Origin: JAEUIE01 sp046350055
Lineage (GTDB): Bacteria; Planctomycetota; Planctomycetia; Gemmatales; HRBIN36
NCBI GenBank assembly: GCA_046350055.1
Contig: JAXMBC010000001.1
Coordinates: 5,022,001 to 5,086,000 of the forward strand
Length of the DNA: 64,000 nt
Reading direction: 5' to 3'
The position numbers and the translations under genes were made by a program. Within the stretch, counting starts at the first letter, position 1. Each line of letters starts with the position of its first letter. Below, one piece after another: positions 26,301-35,537 of this stretch. The notes below the pieces were generated by a model. The model saw only the letters and a list, made by a program, of their open reading frames with translations, was not told where the DNA came from and ran no database searches.

Positions 26301-27029
26301 TTCCTCTGCCTGTTTCCTGAACTCTTCTCGTGATATTGACTCGAACTTTACCTTATCGCCAGCTTTGATGGGAAAGTAACCCGCGTGGACATCCACTAGC
26401 TTGATGGGCGTGCGACCTATCAATGCCCAGCCTCCTGGAGTAGCCTGGGGATAGATCGCCGACTGTTTACCTACCAGGGCGACACTACCGGATGGCACCG
26501 TAAGCCGAGGTTCCTGCCGCCGGCTGATGCCCCGCAGTTGCCTGGGGAGCCAGCCGAGGTAGGGAAATCCCGGCGAAAAACCGACGGCGAACACTGAAAA
26601 AGTCATGGATGTATGATGCTCAACCACTTCCTGAGGCGTGAGCATGAGTTGGCTAGCCACCTCATCCAGGTCTTCGCCCATTTCGTAACAACACGGGACA
26701 TGGTGCAGCCGAGGCATCGCTATCACTTTTTTGAGTCTGATTCTCTTGAGCAACGGCAGGAAGTCGGCTGCAAACCGGTCAACATGCACTGCTACTGAAT
26801 GGTAGGCCACCACCACGTCAAGAACCCCGGGCCATTGTGCTCGTCGCACGGCTTCAGCCAGATGCTGTGCTGTTACCTCCTTTTGACAGACCGCCAATAC
26901 GGCACGGTCTCCCAGCAGTTCCAGTCGCCAGTTTTCAGTAGCCAATGTGACTCCTTGCCTGACAATACAAAGCTCTTGGACTTCTTGCGCCCCATTCTCC
27001 TTGGCAATGCCCGCCCTACCCTTTACCAT
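26289..27029 (-). CDS. pxpB: 5-oxoprolinase subunit PxpB (KipI family)
   Basis: 246 residues. The KipI/PxpB pattern is clear: GDRAVLAVCQKEV at the start, and the C-terminal cyclophilin-like half with FAVGFSPGFPYLGWLPRQL, PRLTVPSGSVALVGKQSAIYP and TPGGWALIGRTP (separate strands). PxpB normally joins PxpC and PxpA to hydrolyse 5-oxoproline to glutamate with ATP. The PxpC partner is not adjacent here: the flanking genes are a diguanylate cyclase and RpiB on the other strand. So the gene is an orphan, or its partners are elsewhere. In Bacillus the homologue also inhibits the sporulation kinase KinA. Confidence 0.9.
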   Translation of the reverse strand: MVKGRAGIAKENGAQEVQELCIVRQGVTLATENWRLELLGDRAVLAVCQKEVTAQHLAEAVRRAQWPGVLDVVVAYHSVAVHVDRFAADFLPLLKRIRLKKVIAMPRLHHVPCCYEMGEDLDEVASQLMLTPQEVVEHHTSMTFSVFAVGFSPGFPYLGWLPRQLRGISRRQEPRLTVPSGSVALVGKQSAIYPQATPGGWALIGRTPIKLVDVHAGYFPIKAGDKVKFESISREEFRKQAEELLR

Positions 27030-27109
27030 AACACCTGAGTAGCGGGAGCCTAGCGCTTTCGCCCTTTCAACGACTGCACGAGCAGCATTGCTGCGTGGGG
27101 ATTCCTTAC

Positions 27110-27565
27110 ATGAGGATTGCGATCGCGGGAGATCATCGAGGCTTCGAACTCAAGAAGCGTCTTTTGACCTTTCTTGCCAAACAAGGGCACGAGGTGCTGG
27201 ACAAAGGCACCCTAACCCCTGAAAGCTGCGACTATCCTGATCTTGCCTTTGCCGTCGGCGAAACCATTGGCAACAAGAACGCCGACCGAGGTATCCTGAT
27301 CTGTGGTACAGGCATCGGTATGTGCATGGCTGCCAACAAAGTCCAGGGTGTCCGGGCAGCCAATTGCCACGATCACATGTCTGCGGAACTCAGCCGTCGC
27401 CACAATGATGCTAACGTTCTCTGTCTCTCCGGTGACCTCATAGGTGAAGAACAAGTAGAGCGACTGGTCAAAATCTGGCTCGCCACCGAGTTTGAAGGCA
27501 ACTCCCGTCATTCAAGACGGGTTGAGAAGATTGAAACCTACGAGAAAGCTCACATTTCCCTGTAA
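27110..27565 (+). CDS. rpiB: Ribose-5-phosphate isomerase B
   Basis: 151 residues from ATG 27110, giving the standard start MRIAIAGDHRGFELK. It has the RpiB/LacAB family motifs DYPDLAFAVGETI, GILICGTGIGMCMAANK with catalytic Cys65, and the HMSAELSRRHNDANVLCLSGD helix and strand. It interconverts ribulose 5-phosphate and ribose 5-phosphate in the pentose phosphate pathway. A start at 27095 would add five residues not seen in relatives. A GGGGAT stretch serves as ribosome site. It is followed 44 bases later by the S1-domain gene. Confidence 0.93.
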   Translation: MRIAIAGDHRGFELKKRLLTFLAKQGHEVLDKGTLTPESCDYPDLAFAVGETIGNKNADRGILICGTGIGMCMAANKVQGVRAANCHDHMSAELSRRHNDANVLCLSGDLIGEEQVERLVKIWLATEFEGNSRHSRRVEKIETYEKAHISL

Positions 27566-27609
27566 CACTCTTGCATCTACCGACCGTCGTCACGGCCAGG
27601 AATCATTCC

Positions 27610-29064
27610 ATGAGCAATGCTAATAAGAATGCTGTCGTACCTTTGAAAAAGGAACAGGCACTGTTCGGACAAGTCATCCCGAGCAAGGTAGTGGTTGCTG
27701 AAAAACCCAAGCCCGTGGCTCCTCCCCCTGCAGCCGTTGTTCCCGTTTCGGTGACACCATCGTTGCCAGCAGCGGTAACGCCTGCTGCCAAACCTGCTGC
27801 ACCCTCAGTCTTTACACCACCCAAGCCTCGCAAGCCCCTTGAACAAACAGTCAAGAAGTTTGGCGAGCTGAATCGGCGTCAGCAGGTCGTGGACGATGAA
27901 GTGGAAGCAGAACTGGCGCGAGCACTGGGAGAAGTAAGCGAAGACAAACTATATGCTGCCAGCGCAGGGGCTCACCAGGGATCAGGCGCCACCAGGAAAG
28001 GCAAAGTCATCAGCATCAACAAGGACGATGTTTTTGTTGATATCGGTGGCCGAAGTCAGGGCGTAGTACCGTTCGAATCCTTTGCCACCGAACCCAAAGT
28101 CGGCGACGAAGTGGAAGTGGTCATCAAGGGCTTTGATGGTGCCAACGGCTGCATGCTCCTTGCCTTGCCCGGCGCAGCTGAGCGCGTGGTTGACTGGTCA
28201 AGTGTGGCCCGAGGTATGATTGTCGAAGCAAAGGTCACCGGCACCAATAAGGGCGGCCTCAGCGTCGAAGTGAATGGCATTCGTGGCTTTCTGCCAATCA
28301 GCCAGCTCGAAATGTTTCGCGTGGACGATACTTCACCCTATGTGAATCAGCGACTACGCTGCATGATCACTGAAGTCGATCCGCTGGAAAAGAACCTGGT
28401 CATCAGCCGCCGAGCCTTACTCGAACAAGAAAGAGCCGAGACACAAGAGAAACTCTGGGCCGAGTTGGCCGAAGGCCAGAAACGATCCGCCATCGTAGGA
28501 AACATCAAGGATTTTGGTGCTTTTGTCGATCTCGGTGGCACCGATGCTCTTCTCCCGATTGGCGAATTAGCCTGGCAGAAAGTCGATGATGTCAGCAAGT
28601 TCGTCACTCCAGGCCAGCGAATTGAAGTCAAAGTGATCCGCCTCGACCGCGATAAGCGCAAAGTCACTGTGAGTCTACGGGAATGCATGAGTAGCCCCTG
28701 GGATGAAATCGAAAACACCTTCCCAGTTGGCAGCATCGTGAATGGCAAGGTTACGCGTATCATGGATTTTGGTGCCTTTGTAGAACTGGCCCCAGGTATC
28801 GAAGGTCTGTTACATATTTCTGAACTCGCCAATAAGCGAGTTTACCGCGTCACCGATGCAGTACAACTAGATCAGATCGTGGAAGTCAAAGTCATCAAAT
28901 TTGACGCCGACACGCGACGTCTAAGCTTGTCACTCAAAGCTGTAATGAAGGACAAGGAAGAAGCTGAGAAAGCTAACGCCGAGAATGCGGAAGCGGAAGC
29001 TGTACCTGAAGCCCCTCGCAAGCCTATCCATCGCCGCACCGATCTCAAAGGTGGACTGAAATAA
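27610..29064 (+). CDS. S1 RNA-binding protein (ribosomal protein S1-like), four S1 domains
   Basis: 484 residues from ATG 27610. Residues 1-110 are a low-complexity Pro/Ala/Val/Lys-rich tail (KPVAPPPAAVVP, KPAAPSVFTPPKPRKP). Four S1 domains follow at about 128-187, 201-270, 290-357 and 374-444. Domains 3 and 4 carry the clearest RNA-binding faces (GNIKDFGAFVDLGG and TRIMDFGAFVELAPGIEGLLHISEL). The C-terminal tail is charged. Ribosomal S1 usually has four to six such domains and helps recruit mRNA; the long disordered N-terminus in place of extra domains is notable. Other S1 proteins, such as RNA-decay partners, are possible. Confidence 0.87.
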   Translation: MSNANKNAVVPLKKEQALFGQVIPSKVVVAEKPKPVAPPPAAVVPVSVTPSLPAAVTPAAKPAAPSVFTPPKPRKPLEQTVKKFGELNRRQQVVDDEVEAELARALGEVSEDKLYAASAGAHQGSGATRKGKVISINKDDVFVDIGGRSQGVVPFESFATEPKVGDEVEVVIKGFDGANGCMLLALPGAAERVVDWSSVARGMIVEAKVTGTNKGGLSVEVNGIRGFLPISQLEMFRVDDTSPYVNQRLRCMITEVDPLEKNLVISRRALLEQERAETQEKLWAELAEGQKRSAIVGNIKDFGAFVDLGGTDALLPIGELAWQKVDDVSKFVTPGQRIEVKVIRLDRDKRKVTVSLRECMSSPWDEIENTFPVGSIVNGKVTRIMDFGAFVELAPGIEGLLHISELANKRVYRVTDAVQLDQIVEVKVIKFDADTRRLSLSLKAVMKDKEEAEKANAENAEAEAVPEAPRKPIHRRTDLKGGLK

Positions 29065-29110
29065 CGATCTCCGCACTCCATTTGGATAGTAGTAGTTCAG
29101 GAGCCGGACT

Positions 29111-29938
29111 ATGCCCGATCCCGTCAAGGCCGGCTACCTCATCTTTGACATCGAAACCATCCCCGATGGCAAGTTAATAGCAGAAACCAAGTACCCTGAA
29201 CTGAATCTCACTCCTCACGAAGCCGTCATTCGCGCCCAGGACGATGCTCGAGCCAGCAGTTCATCAGGTTCCGACTTTCTGCCTTACACTTACCACCTGC
29301 CTGTCGCTGTTTGTGTACTTCGTGTCGGCGTGGATTACAAACTTCAGGCGCTAGTTTGTCTCGATGCACCACTCTACCGTCCCGAAGAAATCGTCAAAGC
29401 CTTCTGGAAAGGCATCCAGCTTTACAAGGCCAAGCTCGTCAGCTTCAATGGCCGCACTTTCGATATTCCTGTCCTCGAACTCGCAGCCTTCCGTTACGGA
29501 CTGCAGATCCCATGGCACTTCAGGGGTGATGAGCTAGGGCTCAAGTCCCAAAAAGACCGAGGCCCTCGTAACCGCTACAGCGACCTCCACTTCGATCTCT
29601 ACGAATTCTTCAGCAACTACAATGCTCACCGTCTGGCAGGCGGCCTGAATCTCCTTGCCAAACTCATCGGCATTCCTGGCAAGTTTGAAATGAGCGGGGC
29701 CAACGTCTATTCGATGATTTCCCAGGGTAACTACGCAGCGGTCAATGAATACTGTTCCTTCGATGTGCTCGACACCTACTTCGTTTTTCTCCGTACCCAG
29801 GTGTTGCTGGGCAAACTCTCGCTTTTCGAGGAAACCCACCTCCGCAAGCAAGCCCATGCCTGGCTCAGAGCAGAGAGCGATAAACAGAAGCACCTCGAAC
29901 GCTATCTGCAAAACTGGGACAGTCAGAACGTTGGATAA
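29111..29938 (+). CDS. Predicted 3'-5' exonuclease, PolB exonuclease-like
   Basis: 275 residues. The exonuclease I motif is LIFDIETIPDGK (Asp13, Glu15), the exo II region is LVSFNGRTFDIPVLELAAF, and the exo III-like segment is YCSFDVLDTYFVFLR. These are the DEDD-type metal ligands, matching the predicted PolB-like exonuclease family. It likely trims single-stranded DNA or RNA in a repair or processing pathway. There is no polymerase domain. A GGAG ribosome site precedes the start. It converges on a PQQ-like gene whose stop lies ten bases away. Confidence 0.87.
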   Translation: MPDPVKAGYLIFDIETIPDGKLIAETKYPELNLTPHEAVIRAQDDARASSSSGSDFLPYTYHLPVAVCVLRVGVDYKLQALVCLDAPLYRPEEIVKAFWKGIQLYKAKLVSFNGRTFDIPVLELAAFRYGLQIPWHFRGDELGLKSQKDRGPRNRYSDLHFDLYEFFSNYNAHRLAGGLNLLAKLIGIPGKFEMSGANVYSMISQGNYAAVNEYCSFDVLDTYFVFLRTQVLLGKLSLFEETHLRKQAHAWLRAESDKQKHLERYLQNWDSQNVG

Positions 29939-29947
29939 GATCGCTAA

Positions 29948-31159
29948 TTATCGGCCCATTGACAGTGCAACCAGTTCCTCCTGATCTCTCAACAGCAGCA
30001 CATTTCCAACGAGCGAGGGAGCAGTCCAGCAGCGTGACTGCATGATTTTCATACTCGTAAACTGTTTCACTCCTTGCAACGACATCTCACATCGACTCAG
30101 ATTGCCATTACCATCCACAACGACATGGTCTTTTCCTGTCTGCAGCACGTTACATTCTGCATAACCCCGTTCACGCCAGAGTTCCTTACCGTCAACAAGG
30201 CTCAAGCCAAGCAATATCTTGTTGGCGTTGCCATAGACTGCATCTTCGGTTGCCGTCCAGTTGCAATAGAAGAACATTACTTTGCTGTTGTGCCAGAGTT
30301 CCTTGATTTCCCATCGCTCGCCTGCTTTGTTGCATTGCAGCATCCGGGTGCCTTTGATGCCCTGCCCTGAAACCAGTAGCCTGTCACCTTTCAAGGCAAG
30401 GGGTGTGGGAACATTGGTCAGCCCTGCTTCGGGCATGGCATAGCGCCAAAGCGTCATCCCGGTTTCAGGATGTATCCCCAGGATGGCATCTCGTGTGACC
30501 TGTACCAGGTGTTCTTCACCCTGCAACCTCATCATAATCGGTGTAGCATACCCTGGCTCTCCAGGCTCTGCTTTCCACTTAACACGGCCCGTCAGGGGAT
30601 CCACGCGAATCAAGGATGTCGAACCACCAGTATGAATCACGAAGTCATCGCGATAAATGAGTGGGCTGGCTGAAAAGCCAAATTGTACTGGCCTCGCACC
30701 CAGTTCATTTACGAGATCGATGCGCCATAGCAGTTTTCCCGTTTCTGCCTGCCATCCTGCGACGATGCCCGTGTATCCCAATGTGCACAATACCCCACGA
30801 CACAGCGCCGGAGTGGCTTGCGGACGCACCGGGTCACCTGAAAAACTTTCCTGCTTGTTGAGCCGCTTGATGGCTACAGCTTGCTCCCATATTCGCTGCC
30901 CCGTTGTTAGATCGTGAGCGACTACAAGCTCATCACCTTCTGTTTTGGAGCCTGCTTTGAGACGCATTCCCATTGTAAACAACAGACGACCATCACTCAC
31001 GATGACTGACGTGCCTTGGCCCAGCGGTTGCCGCCAGAGTATATTCCATTCGCCTGCTCTTATTGGATGAGTGGCGGTAAAGGTACCGGCCGGGCCACCA
31101 TATTGAGGCCACGATGTATCAGTACAGTGTAGCAGAACCGCCAGTACCATGCTGAGCAT
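29948..31159 (-). CDS. PQQ-binding-like beta-propeller protein, secreted
   Basis: 403 residues with a signal peptide (MLSMVLAVLLHCTDTSW) and propeller blades marked by the recurring W/D-x-TG-x-x-x-W pattern: DLTTGQRIWEQ, QAETGKLLWRIDL, DPLTGRVKWK, HPETGMTLWRYAM. It is intact and related in design to the interrupted protein at 4872-6197. The planctomycete family is abundant and generally of unknown function, probably a periplasmic quinone- or ligand-binding propeller. GGAG lies eight bases before the start. A separate DUF1501 gene runs divergently from 31338. Confidence 0.85.
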   Translation of the reverse strand: MLSMVLAVLLHCTDTSWPQYGGPAGTFTATHPIRAGEWNILWRQPLGQGTSVIVSDGRLLFTMGMRLKAGSKTEGDELVVAHDLTTGQRIWEQAVAIKRLNKQESFSGDPVRPQATPALCRGVLCTLGYTGIVAGWQAETGKLLWRIDLVNELGARPVQFGFSASPLIYRDDFVIHTGGSTSLIRVDPLTGRVKWKAEPGEPGYATPIMMRLQGEEHLVQVTRDAILGIHPETGMTLWRYAMPEAGLTNVPTPLALKGDRLLVSGQGIKGTRMLQCNKAGERWEIKELWHNSKVMFFYCNWTATEDAVYGNANKILLGLSLVDGKELWRERGYAECNVLQTGKDHVVVDGNGNLSRCEMSLQGVKQFTSMKIMQSRCWTAPSLVGNVLLLRDQEELVALSMGR

Positions 31160-31337
31160 GGATCGTTCTCCAAGTTCCGGGAAGACCTAAATCGTTCGGC
31201 ACTGCTACTAAACCAGATTCATGCCGCATGTGTGAGATTTATGCTCACGGAGATTCATCCGTTTTCGCACGCATGCACTTCTAAGTAGCCGGTGGACAGG
31301 TTATACTCAAAGGCTCCAGCCTCACCAATGCAGTTAC

Positions 31338-32780
31338 TTGTTCATGGCGATTCCATCCGCATGCCAGGGGTTTCATCGATCTTCGCCTATGGGGCGTCGT
31401 GAGTTTCTACGTGCCGGATCACTCAGTTTGCTTGGCCTCTCATTACCAGAGATGTTGCAGGCACAGGTGCTTCCCCACAATACCCAACTCCACATTAAGA
31501 AGCCCAGGAAACCAGCGAAAGCCTGCATACTGCTCTTCATGTGGGGTGGTCCGGCACAACAGGACACGTGGGATCCCAAGCCACTTGCGCCAGATGAGTA
31601 TCGTGGTGAATTCAAGCCTATCAACACCAATGTTCCTGGGATTCAGATCTGCGAGCACTTGCCTCAACTTGCCAGACGCATGGACAAGCTGGCACTGATC
31701 CGTTCCATGACCCATGGCGACGTGAACCATACCACTGCTACACATGAGATTTTGACCGGACATCCCTTGCCTCGACAAGGTGCCACCATCCACGAGGATT
31801 GGCCACATATCGGTTCCGTGCTTGCCAAGCTGGGGCGAGGCAAAGCTCCTCTACCACCCTTCGTCTCCATGATGCCCAAAGTAGCCAAAGATGGTGCTCC
31901 GCGGTTTGTCGAAGAGTCGCATGGTCAGGGTGCAGGCTGGCTGGGGCCGCTCTACCAGCCAATGCGAATTGATGCGGATGCCAGCGCTCCGGGGTACAAG
32001 GTAGCTGACTTTAATTTGCGTGCTGATGTCCCTGTTGCCCAGTTTGAACGACGTCGTGAATTACTTCGCCAGATTGATTCACAGATGCGCAATCTCGAGA
32101 GCGACCCGCAATTGCAGGCCATGAGCATGCACTATGAAAATGCGCTTTCCATTCTGACCAAACCCGAAGTCACTGCAGCGTTTGACCTCAGTAAGGAAGA
32201 TCACAAGCTGCGGGAACGTTACGGAATGAATCTGCACGGACAAGCTGTCCTCCAGGCACGGCGACTCGTGGAGGCTGGTGTGCCCCTGGTAACTGTTTTC
32301 TGGCAGAATGACGGTCTCACTAATGTCTCGGTCTACTGGGATACTCACAACCGCAACTTCATCGACCTCAAGACTCGCTTGTGTCCCACGACAGATCAAG
32401 CCTTCTCAGCTCTTCTCGATGACCTGGAACAACGCGGCATGCTGGATGATGTACTTGTCGTCTGGACTGGAGAGATGGGCCGCACTCCCAGAGTGGGACA
32501 ATCCGTCGTTGGCGGGGCTGGCGCTGGCCGAGATGGTCGAGATCACTGGTCGCAGGTCTTCACCAGTGTCCTGGCTGGCGGCGGTATTCGTGGCGGCATT
32601 GTACATGGTGCAAGCGACAAGTTTGCTGCTCAACCCGCTTCCGATCCGACAACGCCCTCGGATCTAGTAGCAACGATTTACCATTGCCTGGGAATCGACC
32701 CAGAGTCATACATCATGGACAGGCTTCAGCGTCCCCAGAATCTGTCAACTGGCAAAGTGCTTCATTCAATCCTTCAGTAA
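31338..32780 (+). CDS. DUF1501 protein with Tat-like signal
   Basis: 480 residues. After a short lead (MFMAIPSACQGFHRSSP) comes a twin-arginine-type signal MGRREFLRAGSLSLLGLSL; ATG 31389 would start exactly there. The DUF1501 core shows KACILLFMWGGPAQQDTWDPK, MTHGDVNHTTATHEILTG, VVWTGEMGRTPRVG and the metal-site-like GGAGAGRDGRDHW. DUF1501 belongs to the alkaline-phosphatase/sulfatase superfamily by fold and is often next to PSCyt-type genes in planctomycetes; activity has not been established. It is convergent with a second DUF1501 gene, with stops 12 bases apart. Confidence 0.88.
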   Translation: MFMAIPSACQGFHRSSPMGRREFLRAGSLSLLGLSLPEMLQAQVLPHNTQLHIKKPRKPAKACILLFMWGGPAQQDTWDPKPLAPDEYRGEFKPINTNVPGIQICEHLPQLARRMDKLALIRSMTHGDVNHTTATHEILTGHPLPRQGATIHEDWPHIGSVLAKLGRGKAPLPPFVSMMPKVAKDGAPRFVEESHGQGAGWLGPLYQPMRIDADASAPGYKVADFNLRADVPVAQFERRRELLRQIDSQMRNLESDPQLQAMSMHYENALSILTKPEVTAAFDLSKEDHKLRERYGMNLHGQAVLQARRLVEAGVPLVTVFWQNDGLTNVSVYWDTHNRNFIDLKTRLCPTTDQAFSALLDDLEQRGMLDDVLVVWTGEMGRTPRVGQSVVGGAGAGRDGRDHWSQVFTSVLAGGGIRGGIVHGASDKFAAQPASDPTTPSDLVATIYHCLGIDPESYIMDRLQRPQNLSTGKVLHSILQ

Positions 32781-32791
32781 TGGACATGGCC

Positions 32792-34174
32792 CTAGAACAG
32801 GGACTCGATGCACTTGCCTTCGGGAAGTAAATCCATGGGACGACCCTCGCGATCCGTCCACATAAGATCATGGATTCCCAATGCGTGGTAAACTGTTCTG
32901 GTAATATCTGCAGGCGTCACCTTGTTGTCTTTGGGATATGCCGCGTAGTGATCTGAAGAGCCATACACCTGCCCCCCGCGTATGCCACCACCGGCGAAAA
33001 GAACGCTCATGCAGTTAGTCCAGTGATCACGCCCGGCTCCCTTTTTCCCTCGCGATCGAGGATCACCTATTTTCGGCTGCCTTCCCATTTCACTGTTGAC
33101 TTGCACAAGCGTCTGAGACAATAACCCTCTATCGTGAAGGTCGGCAAGAAGTGCACTGTAGCAACGATCAAACTCTGGAAGCAGATGGTCTTTCAGACAG
33201 CCAAAATTGTTTCCATGAGTATCCCAGCCACCTCCACTCAGACACAATTCATTCAGTTTTGGGTCCTCCATCCAATAGACCGCGACAAAAGGCACACCTG
33301 CTTCCACCAGACGGCGAGCCATCAGCATACTCATTCCATTGATTGTCATTCCATAGCGTTCGCGGGTAGCGGCCGATTCTTCTGTCAGGTCGAACGCATT
33401 CTTTGTCCGTGACACCGTCAGCAACTCAAAAGCCTTCCGCTGCATCTCGCTGTAGCGCGTTGTGCCATCGTATTGCCGTGCCTGATCATCGATGGCATGC
33501 AGCAGAAGCTTGCGATCCAGAAGACGCTCACCACTGATTCCTCCTGAGAGTGAAAGGGTGGGCGCTATGAACTCCGAAGGCTTATCCTGCTTTCCCAGGA
33601 GATAGAACGGATCGTATTCAAACCCTAGCCGAGCAGCAAATTGGCCTGGGCGTGTGTATTCGGGAAAGCCCGGTTTTTGTGGCAGGGCAATCAGTGGAGG
33701 TAAATCGGTCTGGCTGGGTTTCTTGAAGGCAATGACTGATCCCATGAAGGGCCAGTCGGTCTGCATCGGTTTGCGGTTGTTGCCTTGCTGCCGAAACGTG
33801 GGATCAGGCTCGTGTCCGGTAAGGTTGTAATAATAACCCGCGTGGTGATCACCCGTTCCTTTTCCTTCATGCCCCAAAGACCTGATAATCGCCAGATGAT
33901 GCGCCTGCTTTGCCATCAGGGGTAGATGTTCACAGAGTTCGATACCTGCAGCGCTGGTTCGAACAGGCTTGAACTCTCCCCGATACTCGGCAGGAGCGTG
34001 GGGTTTCATATCCCAGGTATCTATGTGAGAAGCACCACCACTCAGCCAGATCAGGATTGTAGATTTGGCCGTACCGGTAGTTTGAGCGTGATTGGCGGAT
34101 AATCCCGCGAGAGCAGTGCAACTGGCTGCCAGGAAAGTGCGCCGTGCCATCCTGGAGTGGATCAAGTGCTTCAT
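32792..34174 (-). CDS. DUF1501 protein, coupled to an oxidoreductase
   Basis: 460 residues from ATG 34174, one base after the upstream stop, with GAAGGTG as ribosome site. A start at 34198 would overlap the upstream gene. A Tat-like leader is present (SRMARRTFLAASCTALAGLS). Core motifs are ILIWLSGGASHIDTWDMKP, GEGKGTGDHHAGYYYNLTG, NSEMGRQPKIGD and KGAGRDHWTNCMSVLFAGGG (individual segments). Compared with the 31338 protein it has a longer insertion around the HHAGYYYNLTG loop. It shares a transcript with the Gfo/Idh/MocA gene, which suggests a joint role in sugar or sugar-derivative breakdown in the periplasm. Confidence 0.88.
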   Translation of the reverse strand: MKHLIHSRMARRTFLAASCTALAGLSANHAQTTGTAKSTILIWLSGGASHIDTWDMKPHAPAEYRGEFKPVRTSAAGIELCEHLPLMAKQAHHLAIIRSLGHEGKGTGDHHAGYYYNLTGHEPDPTFRQQGNNRKPMQTDWPFMGSVIAFKKPSQTDLPPLIALPQKPGFPEYTRPGQFAARLGFEYDPFYLLGKQDKPSEFIAPTLSLSGGISGERLLDRKLLLHAIDDQARQYDGTTRYSEMQRKAFELLTVSRTKNAFDLTEESAATRERYGMTINGMSMLMARRLVEAGVPFVAVYWMEDPKLNELCLSGGGWDTHGNNFGCLKDHLLPEFDRCYSALLADLHDRGLLSQTLVQVNSEMGRQPKIGDPRSRGKKGAGRDHWTNCMSVLFAGGGIRGGQVYGSSDHYAAYPKDNKVTPADITRTVYHALGIHDLMWTDREGRPMDLLPEGKCIESLF

Positions 34175-34175
34175 G

Positions 34176-35456
34176 TTACACCTTCTGCCACTCTGCACGG
34201 TAGTTCGGGCTCAGTAACTTATTCGCTTCCTCGTTCCCAACGAATCGTTCCGCCTTTGGATCCCAGGTCAGCCTGGTACGCAACTGATACCCGATATTTC
34301 CCAGATGACAAATCGATGCTGATCGATGGCCGGTTTCCGCGGTGCAAATCGGCTGTTTGCGCTGCTTGATGCATTCCAGCCAATTGCGGTGATGATTGGT
34401 CGAGAAATAGACCTTTTGCCGATCATCCTGCACCTCTCGTTTGGCGAGTTGATCAGGTGTTATCTTGAATTGATCGCGATCGACATAAATAGTCCCCTCC
34501 GACCCTTCAAACGTACAGCCGCTCGGTCCTCCATGGAACATTTCGATTCCGTTGGCATACAGATAACGCAGACCGCTGTTTTGGTTTCCGCTGGGAGGCT
34601 CAATAGTGACCGGGCCTGAATCGTCCATTCCCAGCGCCCATTGTGCTATATCAAAGTGATGTGCACCCATATCCGCCAGCCCACCACCAGCATACTCACG
34701 ATAGTTACGCCAAAGTGGAAAATGACGATGCACACCTTTCGGGCAAAGCACCTCGTTGTAGTCTCGCATAGCAGCGGGACCAACCCACATCTTCCAGTCG
34801 GTACCTGGCGGCACTGGCTGCCCTGGCAGATCGCATGGCACTGCAGGTGCCCCGACACCGATCCTGACCGTCTTCACCTTGCCGATCACGCCTTGCTGGA
34901 CCAACAGTACTGCCTTGCGGAATCGATGACCAAACTCACTGCGCTGCTGGCTTCCTGTCTGAAAGATACACTTGGCCTTGTTCACTTCCTCAACAATCTG
35001 GCGACCTTCAGCAATCGTTCGGGTGAGAGGCTTTTCGCAGTAAATATCCTTTCCCGCACGGGCAGCCAGGATGCACGGGATGGCATGCCAATGATCCGGC
35101 GTGGCTATGACGACAGCATCGATATCCTTTCTCGCCAGCAACTCGCGAAAGTCTCCATACTGCTGACAAACACTTGCCTGGCCCTTGTCCTTTTTCTGAC
35201 TGTAACGCGAGACTACCATCTGCTGAGCACTGTCCCGGCGCTCCGCCACGACATCGGAAATTGCCAAGACCTGCACATCTGGTTGCTCAAGAAACCGGGA
35301 CAAATGCCCACGGCCCATGACCCCCACACCAATGAACCCCAGTTGCAGGCGATCATTGGGTCCCATGGCACCCCATGCTGAGGAATACGCTACAGCATAA
35401 GAACCAACTGCGGTGAAAACGGTTGTCGAAAGAAAGCGGCGGCGATGGAGTGACAT
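34176..35456 (-). CDS. Gfo/Idh/MocA family oxidoreductase, exported
   Basis: 426 residues with an N-terminal Tat-like signal (MSLHRRRFLSTTVFTAVGSYAV). The NAD(P)-binding motif is LGFIGVGVMGRGHLSRF, the catalytic EKP element is in IYCEKPLTRTIAEGRQIV, and the C-terminal domain contains GGLADMGAHHFDIAQWALGMD. These are typical of the exported planctomycete subfamily, which oxidises or reduces sugars with a tightly bound cofactor. It is immediately upstream of a DUF1501 gene (one base between stop and start). Exact substrate unknown. Confidence 0.92.
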   Translation of the reverse strand: MSLHRRRFLSTTVFTAVGSYAVAYSSAWGAMGPNDRLQLGFIGVGVMGRGHLSRFLEQPDVQVLAISDVVAERRDSAQQMVVSRYSQKKDKGQASVCQQYGDFRELLARKDIDAVVIATPDHWHAIPCILAARAGKDIYCEKPLTRTIAEGRQIVEEVNKAKCIFQTGSQQRSEFGHRFRKAVLLVQQGVIGKVKTVRIGVGAPAVPCDLPGQPVPPGTDWKMWVGPAAMRDYNEVLCPKGVHRHFPLWRNYREYAGGGLADMGAHHFDIAQWALGMDDSGPVTIEPPSGNQNSGLRYLYANGIEMFHGGPSGCTFEGSEGTIYVDRDQFKITPDQLAKREVQDDRQKVYFSTNHHRNWLECIKQRKQPICTAETGHRSASICHLGNIGYQLRTRLTWDPKAERFVGNEEANKLLSPNYRAEWQKV

Positions 35457-35537
35457 GGGATTTCTACAGGAGGGAGGTACAGGCAGAAATGCATCATAAC
35501 GCGATCCTCGCCCTCTGCAAGCATGATTTGCTCCGAG

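Noticed and set aside
31231..31248. GTGAG/CTCAC inverted repeat between the PQQ-like and DUF1501 genes
   Set aside because: Only five bases pair around a seven-base loop; too weak to list as a site.
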